The position numbers were made by a program, and so were the translations under genes. Shown here piece after piece: positions 50,749 to 61,851 of a stretch of DNA of 64,000 nucleotides. Origin of the DNA: Diaminobutyricibacter sp. McL0608 (lineage in GTDB: Bacteria > Actinomycetota > Actinomycetes > Actinomycetales > Microbacteriaceae); the NCBI RefSeq assembly GCF_039613825.1, contig NZ_CP154826.1, forward strand, positions 1,054,001 to 1,118,000, given 5' to 3'. Numbering within the stretch: the stretch's first letter is position 1; every line of letters begins with the position of its first letter. The notes beneath the pieces are model-generated. The model saw nothing but the letters and a program-made list of their open reading frames with translations, ran no database searches and was not told where the DNA came from.

Positions 50749-51512
50749 GCGGCACGCCGATGGTCCTCGCAGAAGGCGTTTCGAAGAGTTTCGGTTCGAA
50801 TGAGGTGCTGAAGAGCATCTCGCTGTCAGTGGAGCCCGGTGAAGTGCTCTGCATCGTCGGACCGAGCGGTTCGGGCAAGTCAACGTTCCTGCGCTGCATC
50901 AACCACCTCGAGCGGGTGGACGCGGGCCGGCTCTCGGTCGACGGCCAGCTGGTCGGCTACCAGCAGCGCGGCGACAAGCTGTACGAGCTGAAGCCGAAGG
51001 AGGCAGCGCGTCAGCGCCGTGACATCGGGATGGTCTTCCAGCGTTTCAACCTGTTCCCGCACATGACGGCTCTCGAGAACGTCATCGAGGCTCCGATCCA
51101 CGTGAAGGGCCTGTCGAAGTCGCAGGCCGTCGCGCGCGCAGAGGAACTGCTCACGCGGGTGGGCCTCGGCAACAAGGGCGACCACTACCCGGCACACCTG
51201 TCGGGCGGTCAGCAGCAGCGCGTAGCGATTGCGCGGGCACTCGCCATGGAGCCGAAGCTGATGCTGTTCGACGAGCCGACCTCTGCGCTCGACCCCGAGC
51301 TGGTCGGCGAGGTCCTCGACGTGATGCAGGGGCTAGCGAAATCGGGCATGACCATGATCGTGGTAACCCACGAGATGGGCTTCGCACGCGAAGTGGCCGA
51401 CTCGCTGGTCTTCATGGACGGCGGTGTCGTCGTCGAGTCCGGCGACCCGCGTGAGGTGCTCGCCAACCCGCAGCACCAGCGCACGCGGGCCTTCCTCTCG
51501 AAGGTCCTCTAG
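50745..51512 (+). CDS. Polar amino-acid ABC transporter, ATPase
   Basis: 255 residues, GlnQ/HisP type. Walker [11 protein letters not shown]-loop [17 protein letters not shown], signature [16 protein letters not shown], Walker [14 protein letters not shown] and H-loop VVTHEMGFA are all intact. It powers the permease encoded just upstream (ATGA overlap). A long hairpin at 51530-51578 closes the operon. Confidence 0.96.
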   Translation: MSGTPMVLAEGVSKSFGSNEVLKSISLSVEPGEVLCIVGPSGSGKSTFLRCINHLERVDAGRLSVDGQLVGYQQRGDKLYELKPKEAARQRRDIGMVFQRFNLFPHMTALENVIEAPIHVKGLSKSQAVARAEELLTRVGLGNKGDHYPAHLSGGQQQRVAIARALAMEPKLMLFDEPTSALDPELVGEVLDVMQGLAKSGMTMIVVTHEMGFAREVADSLVFMDGGVVVESGDPREVLANPQHQRTRAFLSKVL

Positions 51513-51529
51513 CCGCCCAGCATCTCCAC

Positions 51530-51578
51530 CGAGAATCGCCCCTCTGGCCGAGCTGACCTCGCCGAGGGGCGATTCTCG
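51530..51578. terminator. Long hairpin between convergent glnQ-like gene and hrpA
   Basis: Perfect 15-bp inverted repeat CGAGAATCGCCCCTC (51530-51544) and GAGGGGCGATTCTCG (51564-51578), loop 19 nt with further weak pairing. No T-run follows, but the position between two convergent genes suits a bidirectional terminator. An extra copy of the right arm, GGCGATTCTCG, lies at 51587-51597, so the element could also be a dispersed repeat. Confidence 0.7.
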
Positions 51579-51615
51579 ATGCGGCCGGCGATTCTCGGCG
51601 CCGACCGGAGGCGGG

Positions 51616-54600
51616 TCAGCCCTCCAGGACTTTGCGGATGCGCTGCACCGAGACGGTCTCAGCCGTGCCCAGCGACTGCGCGAACAGGCTCACCCGGAAC
51701 TCCTCGAGCATCCAGCGGGCGTGAACCAGCGACGGTGGCGCGTGCGGCGCCGGAGGGATGCGCCCACCGGCGTCCGCATACATCGCCGCGGCGGTCTCGA
51801 CCTGGGTCATCCAGGCGCGATCGCGGGCCGGATTCGTCGGGAGCGCCGCCATCCGCTGGCCGATGCCGTTCAGGTACCGCGGCAGGTGCCGCAGCTGCTC
51901 GAGACCTGTCGCGGAGACGAAACCGGGGTAGACGAGGCCCGCGAGCTGTCCTTTGGCGTCGTTCAGTGCGGACAGGAACGTGAGGCTCGTCGCACCCGAG
52001 ATCGCCTTGTCCGCGGCCCGGGCGGCGGTGAGGATGCGCGTGACGAGCGCCACCGTCTCGAACATCGCATCCATCACGATCGCCGACACGCGGTCCCGCA
52101 CCGCCTCGAACTCCGCGCGCATGAAGAGCTGGCCGTCGGGCTTCATCCGGTAGAGGACACTGTCGACGACGGCGAGCAGGCAATCGTCGAAGAGAGCCTT
52201 GGTGCTCGGGTACGGGCTGGCGGCGAGGGTGAGCTTCTCGTTCGAGGTCAGGTGCTGCTGCACGTAGGCGACCGGCGACGGTACGGCGTTCAGAAGCAGG
52301 CGCCGCGCCCCGCCCGGCATGGCCGCAGCCTGGTCGGCGGGTGTGCCCATGAGGCGGATGCTCACGCTCGCGCCCTCATCGACGAGCGCCGGGTACGCGC
52401 GGATCACGTTCACGGTCCCGCCCGGACCCTTCTGCTCGGTGTCGAGGTACCGGGGGAGTTCGTCGAGATCCCACGTGGTGAGGCCGACGCGCTCGATCGC
52501 GTTCGGCGTGCGAGCCTCGGCGACCCGGACCACCGACTCGCGGGCGCGTGACCGAAGCCGATCCTGGAGTTCCGGCAGGTCTTTGCCCGAGGCGACGACC
52601 CGTCCGCGCTCGCCGATGACGTCGAACGTCGGGCGGAGGTGGCCGGGGATGCGGGCGAGGTCGAAGTCCGACCCGGAGACCCGGGAGCCGGTGAGCCTGC
52701 TGATCACGGCAGCGAGGGTGTCGGGGAGGGATGCTGCCGGCCGCTCGCCGTCCTGAGCGCGCATCCCGGCGGTGTCGGCGAGTTCGCCGAGCAGTCGTTT
52801 CGCCCAGTCGGCTGCGGGCACGACCTGGCGCCGGATGGACTTCGGAAGCGACTTGATCAATGCGGTCACCAGGTCGTGCCGGAGCCCGGGAACCTGCCAG
52901 TCGAACCCTTCCGGCCGCAGGCCCGCCAGCAGCGGAAGCGGAACCTGAACGGTCACGCCGTCGTCTTCGGCTCCCGGCTCGAAACGATAGCGGAGGGTGA
53001 GGCGCTGGTCGCCCTGTTGCCACACCGGAGGGAAGGCGGCGTCGTCGACCGGGGTGGAATCCTCGGCGAGCAGCGCCTCCTGGGTCATCGTCAGCAGGTC
53101 GGGCGTCTCGGCACGTGCCTTGCGCCACCAGCCTTCGAAACTGCGGGTGGAGACCACGTCCGCGGGAATGCGCCGGTCGTAGAAGTCGAACACGGCTTCG
53201 TCGTCGTTCAGGATGTCGCGTCGCCGGGTGCGTTCCTCCAGCTCGCGCAGCTCCGCCCTGAGCGCGCGGTTCGCCCGGTCGAAAGCCTGCTTCGAATCCC
53301 ATTCGCCCTCGACGAGCGCGTGGCGGATGAAGAGCTCGCGCGAGAGCTCCTGGTCGATGCGCGAATACTGCACACGTCGGCGGGGGACGATCGGCACCCC
53401 GAAGAGCGTCACACGCTCGTAGGCGACGACAGCGCCCTGGCTCTTCTCCCAGTGCGGCTCGCTGTAGTTGCGTTTGCAGAGGTCGCCGGCGATCGGCTCG
53501 GCCCACGCCGGATCGATGGCCGCGTTCATCCGCGCGAACAGCCTGCTCGTCTCGACCAGTTCTGCGCTCATCACCGCGTTCGGCTGACGCTTCGCCAGCG
53601 TGGAACCGGGGAAGATGACGAACTTCGCCTGCCGGGCTCCGATGTACTCGGCGCCGCGCGATTTCGGGCCGGTTTTCGTCGATCCGGGGCGGCCGCTCGT
53701 GCTCGCGGTCGCATCCTTGATCCCGATGTGGGACAGAAGACCGGCGAGCAGGGACTTGTGGATGCCCGCGCTGAAGCTCAGATCGGTCGCGTCGCGATCG
53801 TGCGCCGCCAGCGCCGAACGAGCTGCGCTCGTGCGGTCGTGATCCTCCACGGCCAGCCCGAGCGGCTTTGCGAGCTGACGCAGCTGACGATAGACGTCCT
53901 GCCATTCGCGCACGCGCAGGAAATTCAGGAACTCGGTCTTGCAGAGGCGGCGGAACGCGCTCGACGAGAGCTCCCTCTGCTGCTCCTCCAGGTAATTCCA
54001 CAGATTGAGGAGCGTGAGGAAGTCGCTGGTGGGGTCGGCGAAACGGGCGTGGAACTCGTCGGCGGTCCCGCGTCGCTCGACGGGCCGCTCCCGCGGATCC
54101 TGGATCGTCAGGCCGGCGACGATCGCCATCACTTCGCGGCTCGTCCCGTGGCGCTTCGACTCGACCACCATGCGCGCGAACCGCGGGTCGATCGGCAGCT
54201 GGGCGAGCTGGCGTCCGATGCGGGTCAGCACTGGCTCACCGGCCTTCGACTGCACGATCGCATTCAGCTCCGCGAGCAGGTCGAGACCGTCCTTGATGCC
54301 GCGCGAGTCCGGCGGTGTCAGGAACGGGAAGGCTGCGATGTCGCCGAGCCCCAGCGAGATCATCTGCAGGATGACCGCCGCCAGGTTCGTGCGCAGGATC
54401 TCCGGTTCGGTGAATTCCGGTCGCTTCTCGAAATCCTCCTGCGAGTAGAGACGGATGGCGATGCCGTCGCTGGTTCGACCCGAGCGCCCCGAACGCTGGT
54501 TCGCCGACGCCTGCGAGATGGCCTCGATGGGGAGGCGCTGGACCTTGGCGCGCACGCTGTAGCGGCTGATTCGTGCCGTGCCGGCATCCACCACGTACTT

Positions 54601-55542
54601 GATCCCGGGAACCGTCAGGCTCGTCTCGGCGACGTTCGTCGCGAGCACGATCCGGCGGCGCACCCCGGCGACCTTCGACGGCTGGAAGACGCGGTGCTGT
54701 TCCGCGCTCGATAGCCGGCCATACAGCGGAAGCACCTCGGTGAAGGGGATGTTGCGGCCACGCACCGCGTCCGCCGCATCCCGGATCTCGTTCTCCCCGG
54801 AGAGGAACACGAGGACGTCGCCGCTCGACTCGCGCGCGAGCTCGTCGAGGGCGTCGTTGATGCCCTGCAGGTAATCCCTGTCCGACGACTCGACCGTCTC
54901 GCCGTCTTCGTCCTCCTCGATCTCGCCGACGAGCGGACGGTAGCGGACCTCGACCGGGAAGGTGCGGCCCGAGACCTCGATCACCGGCGCCGGTGTCCCG
55001 TCGGCGGACGCGAAATGGCGCGCGAAGCTCTCCGGGTCGATCGTGGCCGACGTGACGATCACTTTGAGGTCGGGGCGCTTCGGCAGCAGCTCCCGCAGGT
55101 AGCCGATCAGGAAGTCGATGTTCAGGCTGCGCTCGTGTGCCTCGTCGATGATGATCGTGTCGTACTTGCGCAGCATCCGGTCGCGATGGATCTCGTTCAG
55201 CAGGATGCCGTCGGTCATCAGCTTGATCCGCGTCGACGCCCCGACCCGGTCCGTGAAGCGCACCTGGTAGCCGACCAGCCCGCCGACGTCTTCGCCGAGC
55301 TCCTCGGCGATGCGCTCCGCGATCGTCCGTGCCGCGATCCGTCGGGGCTGCGTGTGGCCGATGCTCTCCCGGCCGAGTTCGAGGCAGATCTTCGGCAGCT
55401 GGGTCGTCTTGCCCGAGCCGGTCTCACCGGCGACGATCACGACCTGATGGTCGCGGATGGCGCGCGCGATGTCCTCCCGCTTCTGGCTGACAGGAAGCTC
55501 GGGAGGAAAGTGCAGACGGGCGGGGGAGACCATGGAAGACAT
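51616..55542 (-). CDS. hrpA: ATP-dependent RNA helicase HrpA
   Basis: 1308 residues, as long as E. coli HrpA (1300). DEAH-box motor at the N-terminus: Walker A VAGETGSGKTTQLPK, DEAH in IIIDEAHERSLN, motif III TSATID, motif VI NQRSGRSGRTSDG. Helicase-associated 2, OB-fold and the long HrpA-specific C-terminal domain (DUF3418, about 720-1300) follow. E. coli HrpA resolves stalled ribosomes on mRNA; the same role is likely. GGAAGG just before the ATG favours 55542 over the ATG three codons later. Confidence 0.96.
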   Translation of the reverse strand: MSSMVSPARLHFPPELPVSQKREDIARAIRDHQVVIVAGETGSGKTTQLPKICLELGRESIGHTQPRRIAARTIAERIAEELGEDVGGLVGYQVRFTDRVGASTRIKLMTDGILLNEIHRDRMLRKYDTIIIDEAHERSLNIDFLIGYLRELLPKRPDLKVIVTSATIDPESFARHFASADGTPAPVIEVSGRTFPVEVRYRPLVGEIEEDEDGETVESSDRDYLQGINDALDELARESSGDVLVFLSGENEIRDAADAVRGRNIPFTEVLPLYGRLSSAEQHRVFQPSKVAGVRRRIVLATNVAETSLTVPGIKYVVDAGTARISRYSVRAKVQRLPIEAISQASANQRSGRSGRTSDGIAIRLYSQEDFEKRPEFTEPEILRTNLAAVILQMISLGLGDIAAFPFLTPPDSRGIKDGLDLLAELNAIVQSKAGEPVLTRIGRQLAQLPIDPRFARMVVESKRHGTSREVMAIVAGLTIQDPRERPVERRGTADEFHARFADPTSDFLTLLNLWNYLEEQQRELSSSAFRRLCKTEFLNFLRVREWQDVYRQLRQLAKPLGLAVEDHDRTSAARSALAAHDRDATDLSFSAGIHKSLLAGLLSHIGIKDATASTSGRPGSTKTGPKSRGAEYIGARQAKFVIFPGSTLAKRQPNAVMSAELVETSRLFARMNAAIDPAWAEPIAGDLCKRNYSEPHWEKSQGAVVAYERVTLFGVPIVPRRRVQYSRIDQELSRELFIRHALVEGEWDSKQAFDRANRALRAELRELEERTRRRDILNDDEAVFDFYDRRIPADVVSTRSFEGWWRKARAETPDLLTMTQEALLAEDSTPVDDAAFPPVWQQGDQRLTLRYRFEPGAEDDGVTVQVPLPLLAGLRPEGFDWQVPGLRHDLVTALIKSLPKSIRRQVVPAADWAKRLLGELADTAGMRAQDGERPAASLPDTLAAVISRLTGSRVSGSDFDLARIPGHLRPTFDVIGERGRVVASGKDLPELQDRLRSRARESVVRVAEARTPNAIERVGLTTWDLDELPRYLDTEQKGPGGTVNVIRAYPALVDEGASVSIRLMGTPADQAAAMPGGARRLLLNAVPSPVAYVQQHLTSNEKLTLAASPYPSTKALFDDCLLAVVDSVLYRMKPDGQLFMRAEFEAVRDRVSAIVMDAMFETVALVTRILTAARAADKAISGATSLTFLSALNDAKGQLAGLVYPGFVSATGLEQLRHLPRYLNGIGQRMAALPTNPARDRAWMTQVETAAAMYADAGGRIPPAPHAPPSLVHARWMLEEFRVSLFAQSLGTAETVSVQRIRKVLEG

Positions 55543-55667
55543 GAGCCTTCCATTCTATTTGCTGCGAAGGCGGCGTGCCGCGGACGAGGGAATTGCCGTC
55601 GGGCCTGCGCGGGCGTAGCGTTCATCCACACGCCCAGCGCGACTCGAGTCAACGGAGACATGAGAAT

Positions 55668-58080
<2,413 letters not shown>

Positions 58081-58150
58081 CGGGCCGACGGTCGGCTCCC
58101 GCCGACGCCGGCTGCCTATTGCCGACGGGATGCGGAGATAGGCTCGCGAC

Positions 58151-58561
58151 GTGCGCATAACGTCGACCATCAACAAGGTCATCTACATCCTGGTCGGCGA
58201 GGCGATCGTGCTCACGCTGAACTCGTTGCTGATCTACCGGCTGGTGCCGCCGGTCGTCGACCTCGTCGCCGTGTTCGCGCTCAACTTCCTGTACGTCTTC
58301 GTCGGCGTGCGCACGTTCCGCGGACCGGGCGAGGACGTTGCGGCTCCGCGGGCCTGGTGGCGCGCGACCGCCCGGCCGCTCGCGGGCTTCATCATCGGCG
58401 GTATCGCCTCCGTTCTCGCCCTGATCTCGTTGCTGGGCGCCCTCGGGTCGTCGCCGGAGCAGTCCGGCACGGCCGCAGTCGTCTGCGTCGGCTGGGCGCT
58501 CCTCGCCGCGTACTACCTCAACTCGTCGTTCCGCCTGCGGGCCCTCGACCAGCCCGAGTAG
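58151..58561 (+). CDS. Hypothetical four-helix membrane protein
   Basis: 136 residues from GTG 58151. Four membrane segments (about 10-30, 33-52, 73-97, 105-122) with short charged loops and a basic C-terminus. I recognise no family. TAGGCT (58139-58144) ends 6 nt before the GTG and no Shine-Dalgarno exists, so it is probably expressed from a leaderless transcript. It stands alone, followed by a 94-bp gap with nothing notable. Confidence 0.7.
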   Translation: MRITSTINKVIYILVGEAIVLTLNSLLIYRLVPPVVDLVAVFALNFLYVFVGVRTFRGPGEDVAAPRAWWRATARPLAGFIIGGIASVLALISLLGALGSSPEQSGTAAVVCVGWALLAAYYLNSSFRLRALDQPE

Positions 58562-58655
58562 GCGGCCGCGCCCGCCGCGTCCCTGCCGCACTTGTTCGAT
58601 GCAGGCGCACGCGTATATACGAGTGCGCTCGGACGGGGCACGTGCGCGAGCCGGG

Positions 58656-59603
58656 CTAACGCCTACGAGGCGGAACCCCGCCATCCGTGAGGAGGCGCCG
58701 CAATGAGCGAGGATTCATCGCGGTCGCCCATGTCCATCTGACCACGCGTGCCCCCGTCGCCGCCCGAAGCGCATCTTCGCGCTTCTTCTCGCGCCAGACG
58801 ACCTCCTCCGGCGCGGCGCCAGCCGTGAACTCAGCCCGTGTGTACTTCGCGCGACCGTCGAATTCGCCGATGAGGTTCGTCTCCGGCCAATAGAAGTCGA
58901 CGACATAGTGGTGCCCTGAAACGTCGAACCCGACCTGCAGTTCGGGCGCAACCAGGCCCAGTTCATGAATACGGGCCCGGCTCAGTGATTCGCCAGGGCT
59001 TTCGGCGAGCGCATCTCCGAATTCGATCGCTCGACTCGCCCGACGCGCTCCGCGCACGATGGCCGCGGTTTCGAGTTCCCCCGCAAGCTCCGTCTGGAAC
59101 GAGTCAGGGTTGCGACGAAGAGCGGCATCGATGACCGAGACAGCGTCGACGAACGGACTGTACGCGGCCATGTCGACGACTGTGCGGCTGAGGGCGGTCG
59201 CCGTGAGACCGTTGATGGCAACGGTGGGACCCGGATTTGCGTGCGTGTGGGCGGTCAGCATCTTTTGCGAGCTGCCGCCGAGTGCATTGGGCGTCGCGAC
59301 GTGGATGGTGTCCGGCCATGGAGAGACGATCGGGAGACCGTGGATGGCCGCCGCTGTCTCCCGGCAGAAAACGAGTGCGCGATCGCTGGCGAGCGCTACC
59401 GCCCTGACGCGAAGAAGGTAGCGGGCATCCGGTTGGAGGGAAGCCCATTGACGACCCGGGATGTACAGCCCTCTGTGGACTCGCACAAGGGCGCGCGCCT
59501 GGAGCGCCGACTCGAGCCGACCGCCGGTGATGCCATTCTCGCGAAGATGGCTGGCACGAATGAGTCCTGAGTCCTCCGAGATCAGTGCGTCGACGATGTC
59601 CAT
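58656..59603 (-). CDS. AbiEi-type winged-helix protein with C-terminal DUF559 (Vsr-like) domain
   Basis: 315 residues from ATG 59603. The N-terminal 60 residues (GLIRASHLRENGITGGRLES, then VHRGLYIPG) form the winged helix of AbiEi antitoxins. The C-terminal 110 residues are DUF559, a Vsr-like nuclease fold, with core ELQVGFDVSGHHYVVDFYWP and LIGEFDGRAKYT, where D and E-x-D sit at expected catalytic positions. No AbiEii toxin gene is beside it, so this is one of the many solitary actinobacterial proteins of this kind and should not be read as a full toxin-antitoxin system. Confidence 0.85.
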   Translation of the reverse strand: MDIVDALISEDSGLIRASHLRENGITGGRLESALQARALVRVHRGLYIPGRQWASLQPDARYLLRVRAVALASDRALVFCRETAAAIHGLPIVSPWPDTIHVATPNALGGSSQKMLTAHTHANPGPTVAINGLTATALSRTVVDMAAYSPFVDAVSVIDAALRRNPDSFQTELAGELETAAIVRGARRASRAIEFGDALAESPGESLSRARIHELGLVAPELQVGFDVSGHHYVVDFYWPETNLIGEFDGRAKYTRAEFTAGAAPEEVVWREKKREDALRAATGARVVRWTWATAMNPRSLRRLLTDGGVPPRRR

Positions 59604-59745
59604 AGGTCGAGCTTTGCCCGAGGCGGGACGAAATCGGTCGTGCCGAGCACAACTGTGGATGGTGTGCCGAGGTAGCGAGGTGTGAGGGGACAGTCGCATC
59701 CTGGGCCACCCGCACTAGTTGTGATCGACCGCACGCGTACAGCGA

Positions 59746-59802
59746 AGTGCGGCGGGACGCAACGAGTGCGGCGGGACGAAGCCAGTGCGACGAGGCATCA
59801 GA
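59746..59802. repeat. Three tandem copies of a 19-bp repeat
   Basis: AGTGCGGCGGGACG begins at 59746 and again at 59765, and a degenerate copy AGTGCGACGAGGC begins at 59784, an exact 19-bp period. They lie in a 269-bp gap, ending about 60 bp upstream of the FMN reductase promoter. They may be a short array of protein-binding sites or a replication-slippage product. The rest of the gap shows nothing clear. Confidence 0.75.
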
Positions 59803-59872
59803 ACACGCGGGCAGTTTACGTAGTGTGTCGGGCCGGGTGGCACGCATCCGGAGCCCGGTCTACCGTCTACTC

Positions 59873-60469
59873 ATGTCCCAGCCATCGACCGCCCGACCGC
59901 TCCGCGTCGTTGCCGTCTCCGGCAGCCTGCACACCCCGAGCAGGACGACCGCACTCGTCAAGGAGATCGTCGCCGCCTTCGGGCGCGAACTCCCGATCGA
60001 AGCCCACCTCATCGAGGTCACCGAGATCGGCGCCGAATTCGCCGGCGCCGTGCGCCGCGACCAGCTTCCCGACTCCGTCGAGGCCGAGCTGCACCGCATC
60101 GAGAACGCCGACCTCCTGATCGTTGCCAGCCCCGTCTACCGCGCCTCCTTCACCGGGCTCTTCAAGCACCTCTTCGATTTCGTCGGCCAGTACGCGCTGG
60201 TGGACAAGCCGGTCCTGCTGGCTGCGACGGGCGGCTCCGACCGCCACGCGCTCATCATCGAGCACCAGTTCCGGCCGCTCTTCGGCTTCTTCCAGGCGCT
60301 GACCCTTCCCATCGGCGTCTACGCCAACGACTCCGATTTCAGCAACTACCAAGTCTCCAGCCTCGACCTTCACGAGCGCATCGACCTCGCTGTCGCGCGG
60401 GCCCTCCCGCTCATCCGCCTGTCCGTCGCCGAGTCGGAGTCGATCGCGCACTACCTGGGCGGACGATGA
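59873..60469 (+). CDS. NADPH-dependent FMN reductase (MsuE/SsuE type)
   Basis: 198 residues. Flavodoxin-like fold with the phosphate loop VAVSGSLHTPSRTTALV and the second signature IVASPVYRASFTGLFKHLFD. It supplies FMNH2 to two-component flavin monooxygenases; a matching NtaA/DszA-type oxygenase lies at 45341. TACCGT (59861-59866) ends 6 nt before the ATG, so the mRNA is probably leaderless. Its stop overlaps the start of a cysteine-desulfurase-like gene (ATGA), implying joint work in sulfur handling. Confidence 0.92.
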   Translation: MSQPSTARPLRVVAVSGSLHTPSRTTALVKEIVAAFGRELPIEAHLIEVTEIGAEFAGAVRRDQLPDSVEAELHRIENADLLIVASPVYRASFTGLFKHLFDFVGQYALVDKPVLLAATGGSDRHALIIEHQFRPLFGFFQALTLPIGVYANDSDFSNYQVSSLDLHERIDLAVARALPLIRLSVAESESIAHYLGGR

Positions 60470-61788
60470 GCACCGCAGACTGTCCGCTGCTCCCGGTGAT
60501 CGGCGGCGACCTCCAGGTTCCCCTCGTCGACGGGAGCGAGACACGTTACGTGAATCTCGACTATGCCGCGAGCTCACCGGCTCTCGAGGTGGTCGCCCGC
60601 CACGTGTCGGATGTGCTGCCGCTGTATGCGAGCGTGCATCGGGGAGCGGGCTACGCATCCCAGATCTCGACGGCGGCCTATGAGCATGCCCGCCGGGTGG
60701 TCGGCGATTTCGTGGGCGCCCGCCAGGACGACCTGGTGATCTTCACCCGCAACACGACGGATTCGATCAACCTGCTGGCCTCGATCGTCCCGGGCGAGAC
60801 GGTCGTGCTCGACATCGAGCATCACGCGAACCTGCTTCCTTGGGTGAACGCGAATGCGCGCGTAGTCAGGGCGGCGGACACCATCGAGGAGACGCTGAAA
60901 CGGGTGGATGGGGAACTCGCCTCCCGCCCCGCCGCGCTTCTGGCAGTCACCGGCGCGAGCAATGTCACGGGGGAGACCCTTCCGCTGCGCAGGCTGGCCA
61001 CGATCGCGCACCGGCGCGGCACGCGTCTCGCGGTGGATGGCGCCCAGCTGGTTCCGCACCGTCGCGTCTCGATCGCGTTCGACGGGGTCGACTATCTCGC
61101 CTTCTCAGGTCACAAGACGTACGCGCCGTTCGGGGCGGGCGTGCTGGTGGGTCGCCGCGACTGGCTCGATTTCGGCGAGCCGTACCTGCGCGGCGGCGGT
61201 GCGGTGACGCAGGTCAGTCTCGAGTCGACGACCTGGCGTACCGGGCCTGCCCGGCACGAGGCCGGCTCACCGAACGTGATCGGTGTCGCAGCGCTGGCGC
61301 GGGCGATCCAGGAATTGTCCTCACTCGACGTGCACGAGTGGGAAGCGCATGAGCGGACCCTGCGCGACCGTCTCGTGGCCGGCATCGGCGGGCTCCCGGG
61401 TGTGCGCATCCACAGCATCTTCCCCGACGCGGTGGATGCGGTCGGCGTGGTGAGCTTCTCGGTCGACGGGGTCGACTCCCGGCTGCTGGCCACGGCTTTG
61501 TCGGCCGAGGCCGGCATCGGCGTGCGCGACGGCAAGTTCTGTGCACATCCTCTGCTCGAGCGTCTCGGCATCACGGGTCCGGCTGTCCGCGCGAGTTTCG
61601 GCGTCGGATCGCAGACCGCGGATGTGGACCTGCTGATCTCGGAGCTGACGCGCTTTCTCGCGGACGGCCCGCGCTGGACGTACGAGCTGGTCGACGGCCA
61701 CTGGGTCGCGCTCGACGACGCCCGTCCACGCCCGGACTGGGCGCCGGAACTGGATGCCGACCACGGCTACTACGGCTGCGCTGCGTGA
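60466..61788 (+). CDS. Class V aminotransferase, SufS-like cysteine desulfurase relative
   Basis: 440 residues. PLP Lys in YLAFSGHKTYAPFGAGVLVG, the Asp-Gln pair in LAVDGAQLVPHR, and a Cys in GVRDGKFCAHPLLERLG at the place of the SufS persulfide Cys. It would abstract sulfur, or in related enzymes another leaving group, from cysteine. It is longer than SufS by about 30 residues at the C-terminus (WTYELVDGHWVALDDARPRP onward, ending GYYGCAA). It is translationally coupled to the FMN reductase. No suf or isc genes are nearby, so a role in general Fe-S assembly is doubtful. Confidence 0.87.
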   Translation: MSTADCPLLPVIGGDLQVPLVDGSETRYVNLDYAASSPALEVVARHVSDVLPLYASVHRGAGYASQISTAAYEHARRVVGDFVGARQDDLVIFTRNTTDSINLLASIVPGETVVLDIEHHANLLPWVNANARVVRAADTIEETLKRVDGELASRPAALLAVTGASNVTGETLPLRRLATIAHRRGTRLAVDGAQLVPHRRVSIAFDGVDYLAFSGHKTYAPFGAGVLVGRRDWLDFGEPYLRGGGAVTQVSLESTTWRTGPARHEAGSPNVIGVAALARAIQELSSLDVHEWEAHERTLRDRLVAGIGGLPGVRIHSIFPDAVDAVGVVSFSVDGVDSRLLATALSAEAGIGVRDGKFCAHPLLERLGITGPAVRASFGVGSQTADVDLLISELTRFLADGPRWTYELVDGHWVALDDARPRPDWAPELDADHGYYGCAA

Positions 61789-61851
61789 CATCTCGTCGCC
61801 GGCGGCATCGCTGACGCGCCCAACGACCCTCGGGCGGCCTACGCTTGGCGC

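Noticed and set aside
58656-59603. A complete type IV toxin-antitoxin system
   Set aside because: No AbiEii-like nucleotidyltransferase is encoded on either side; the neighbours are a small membrane protein and an FMN reductase.
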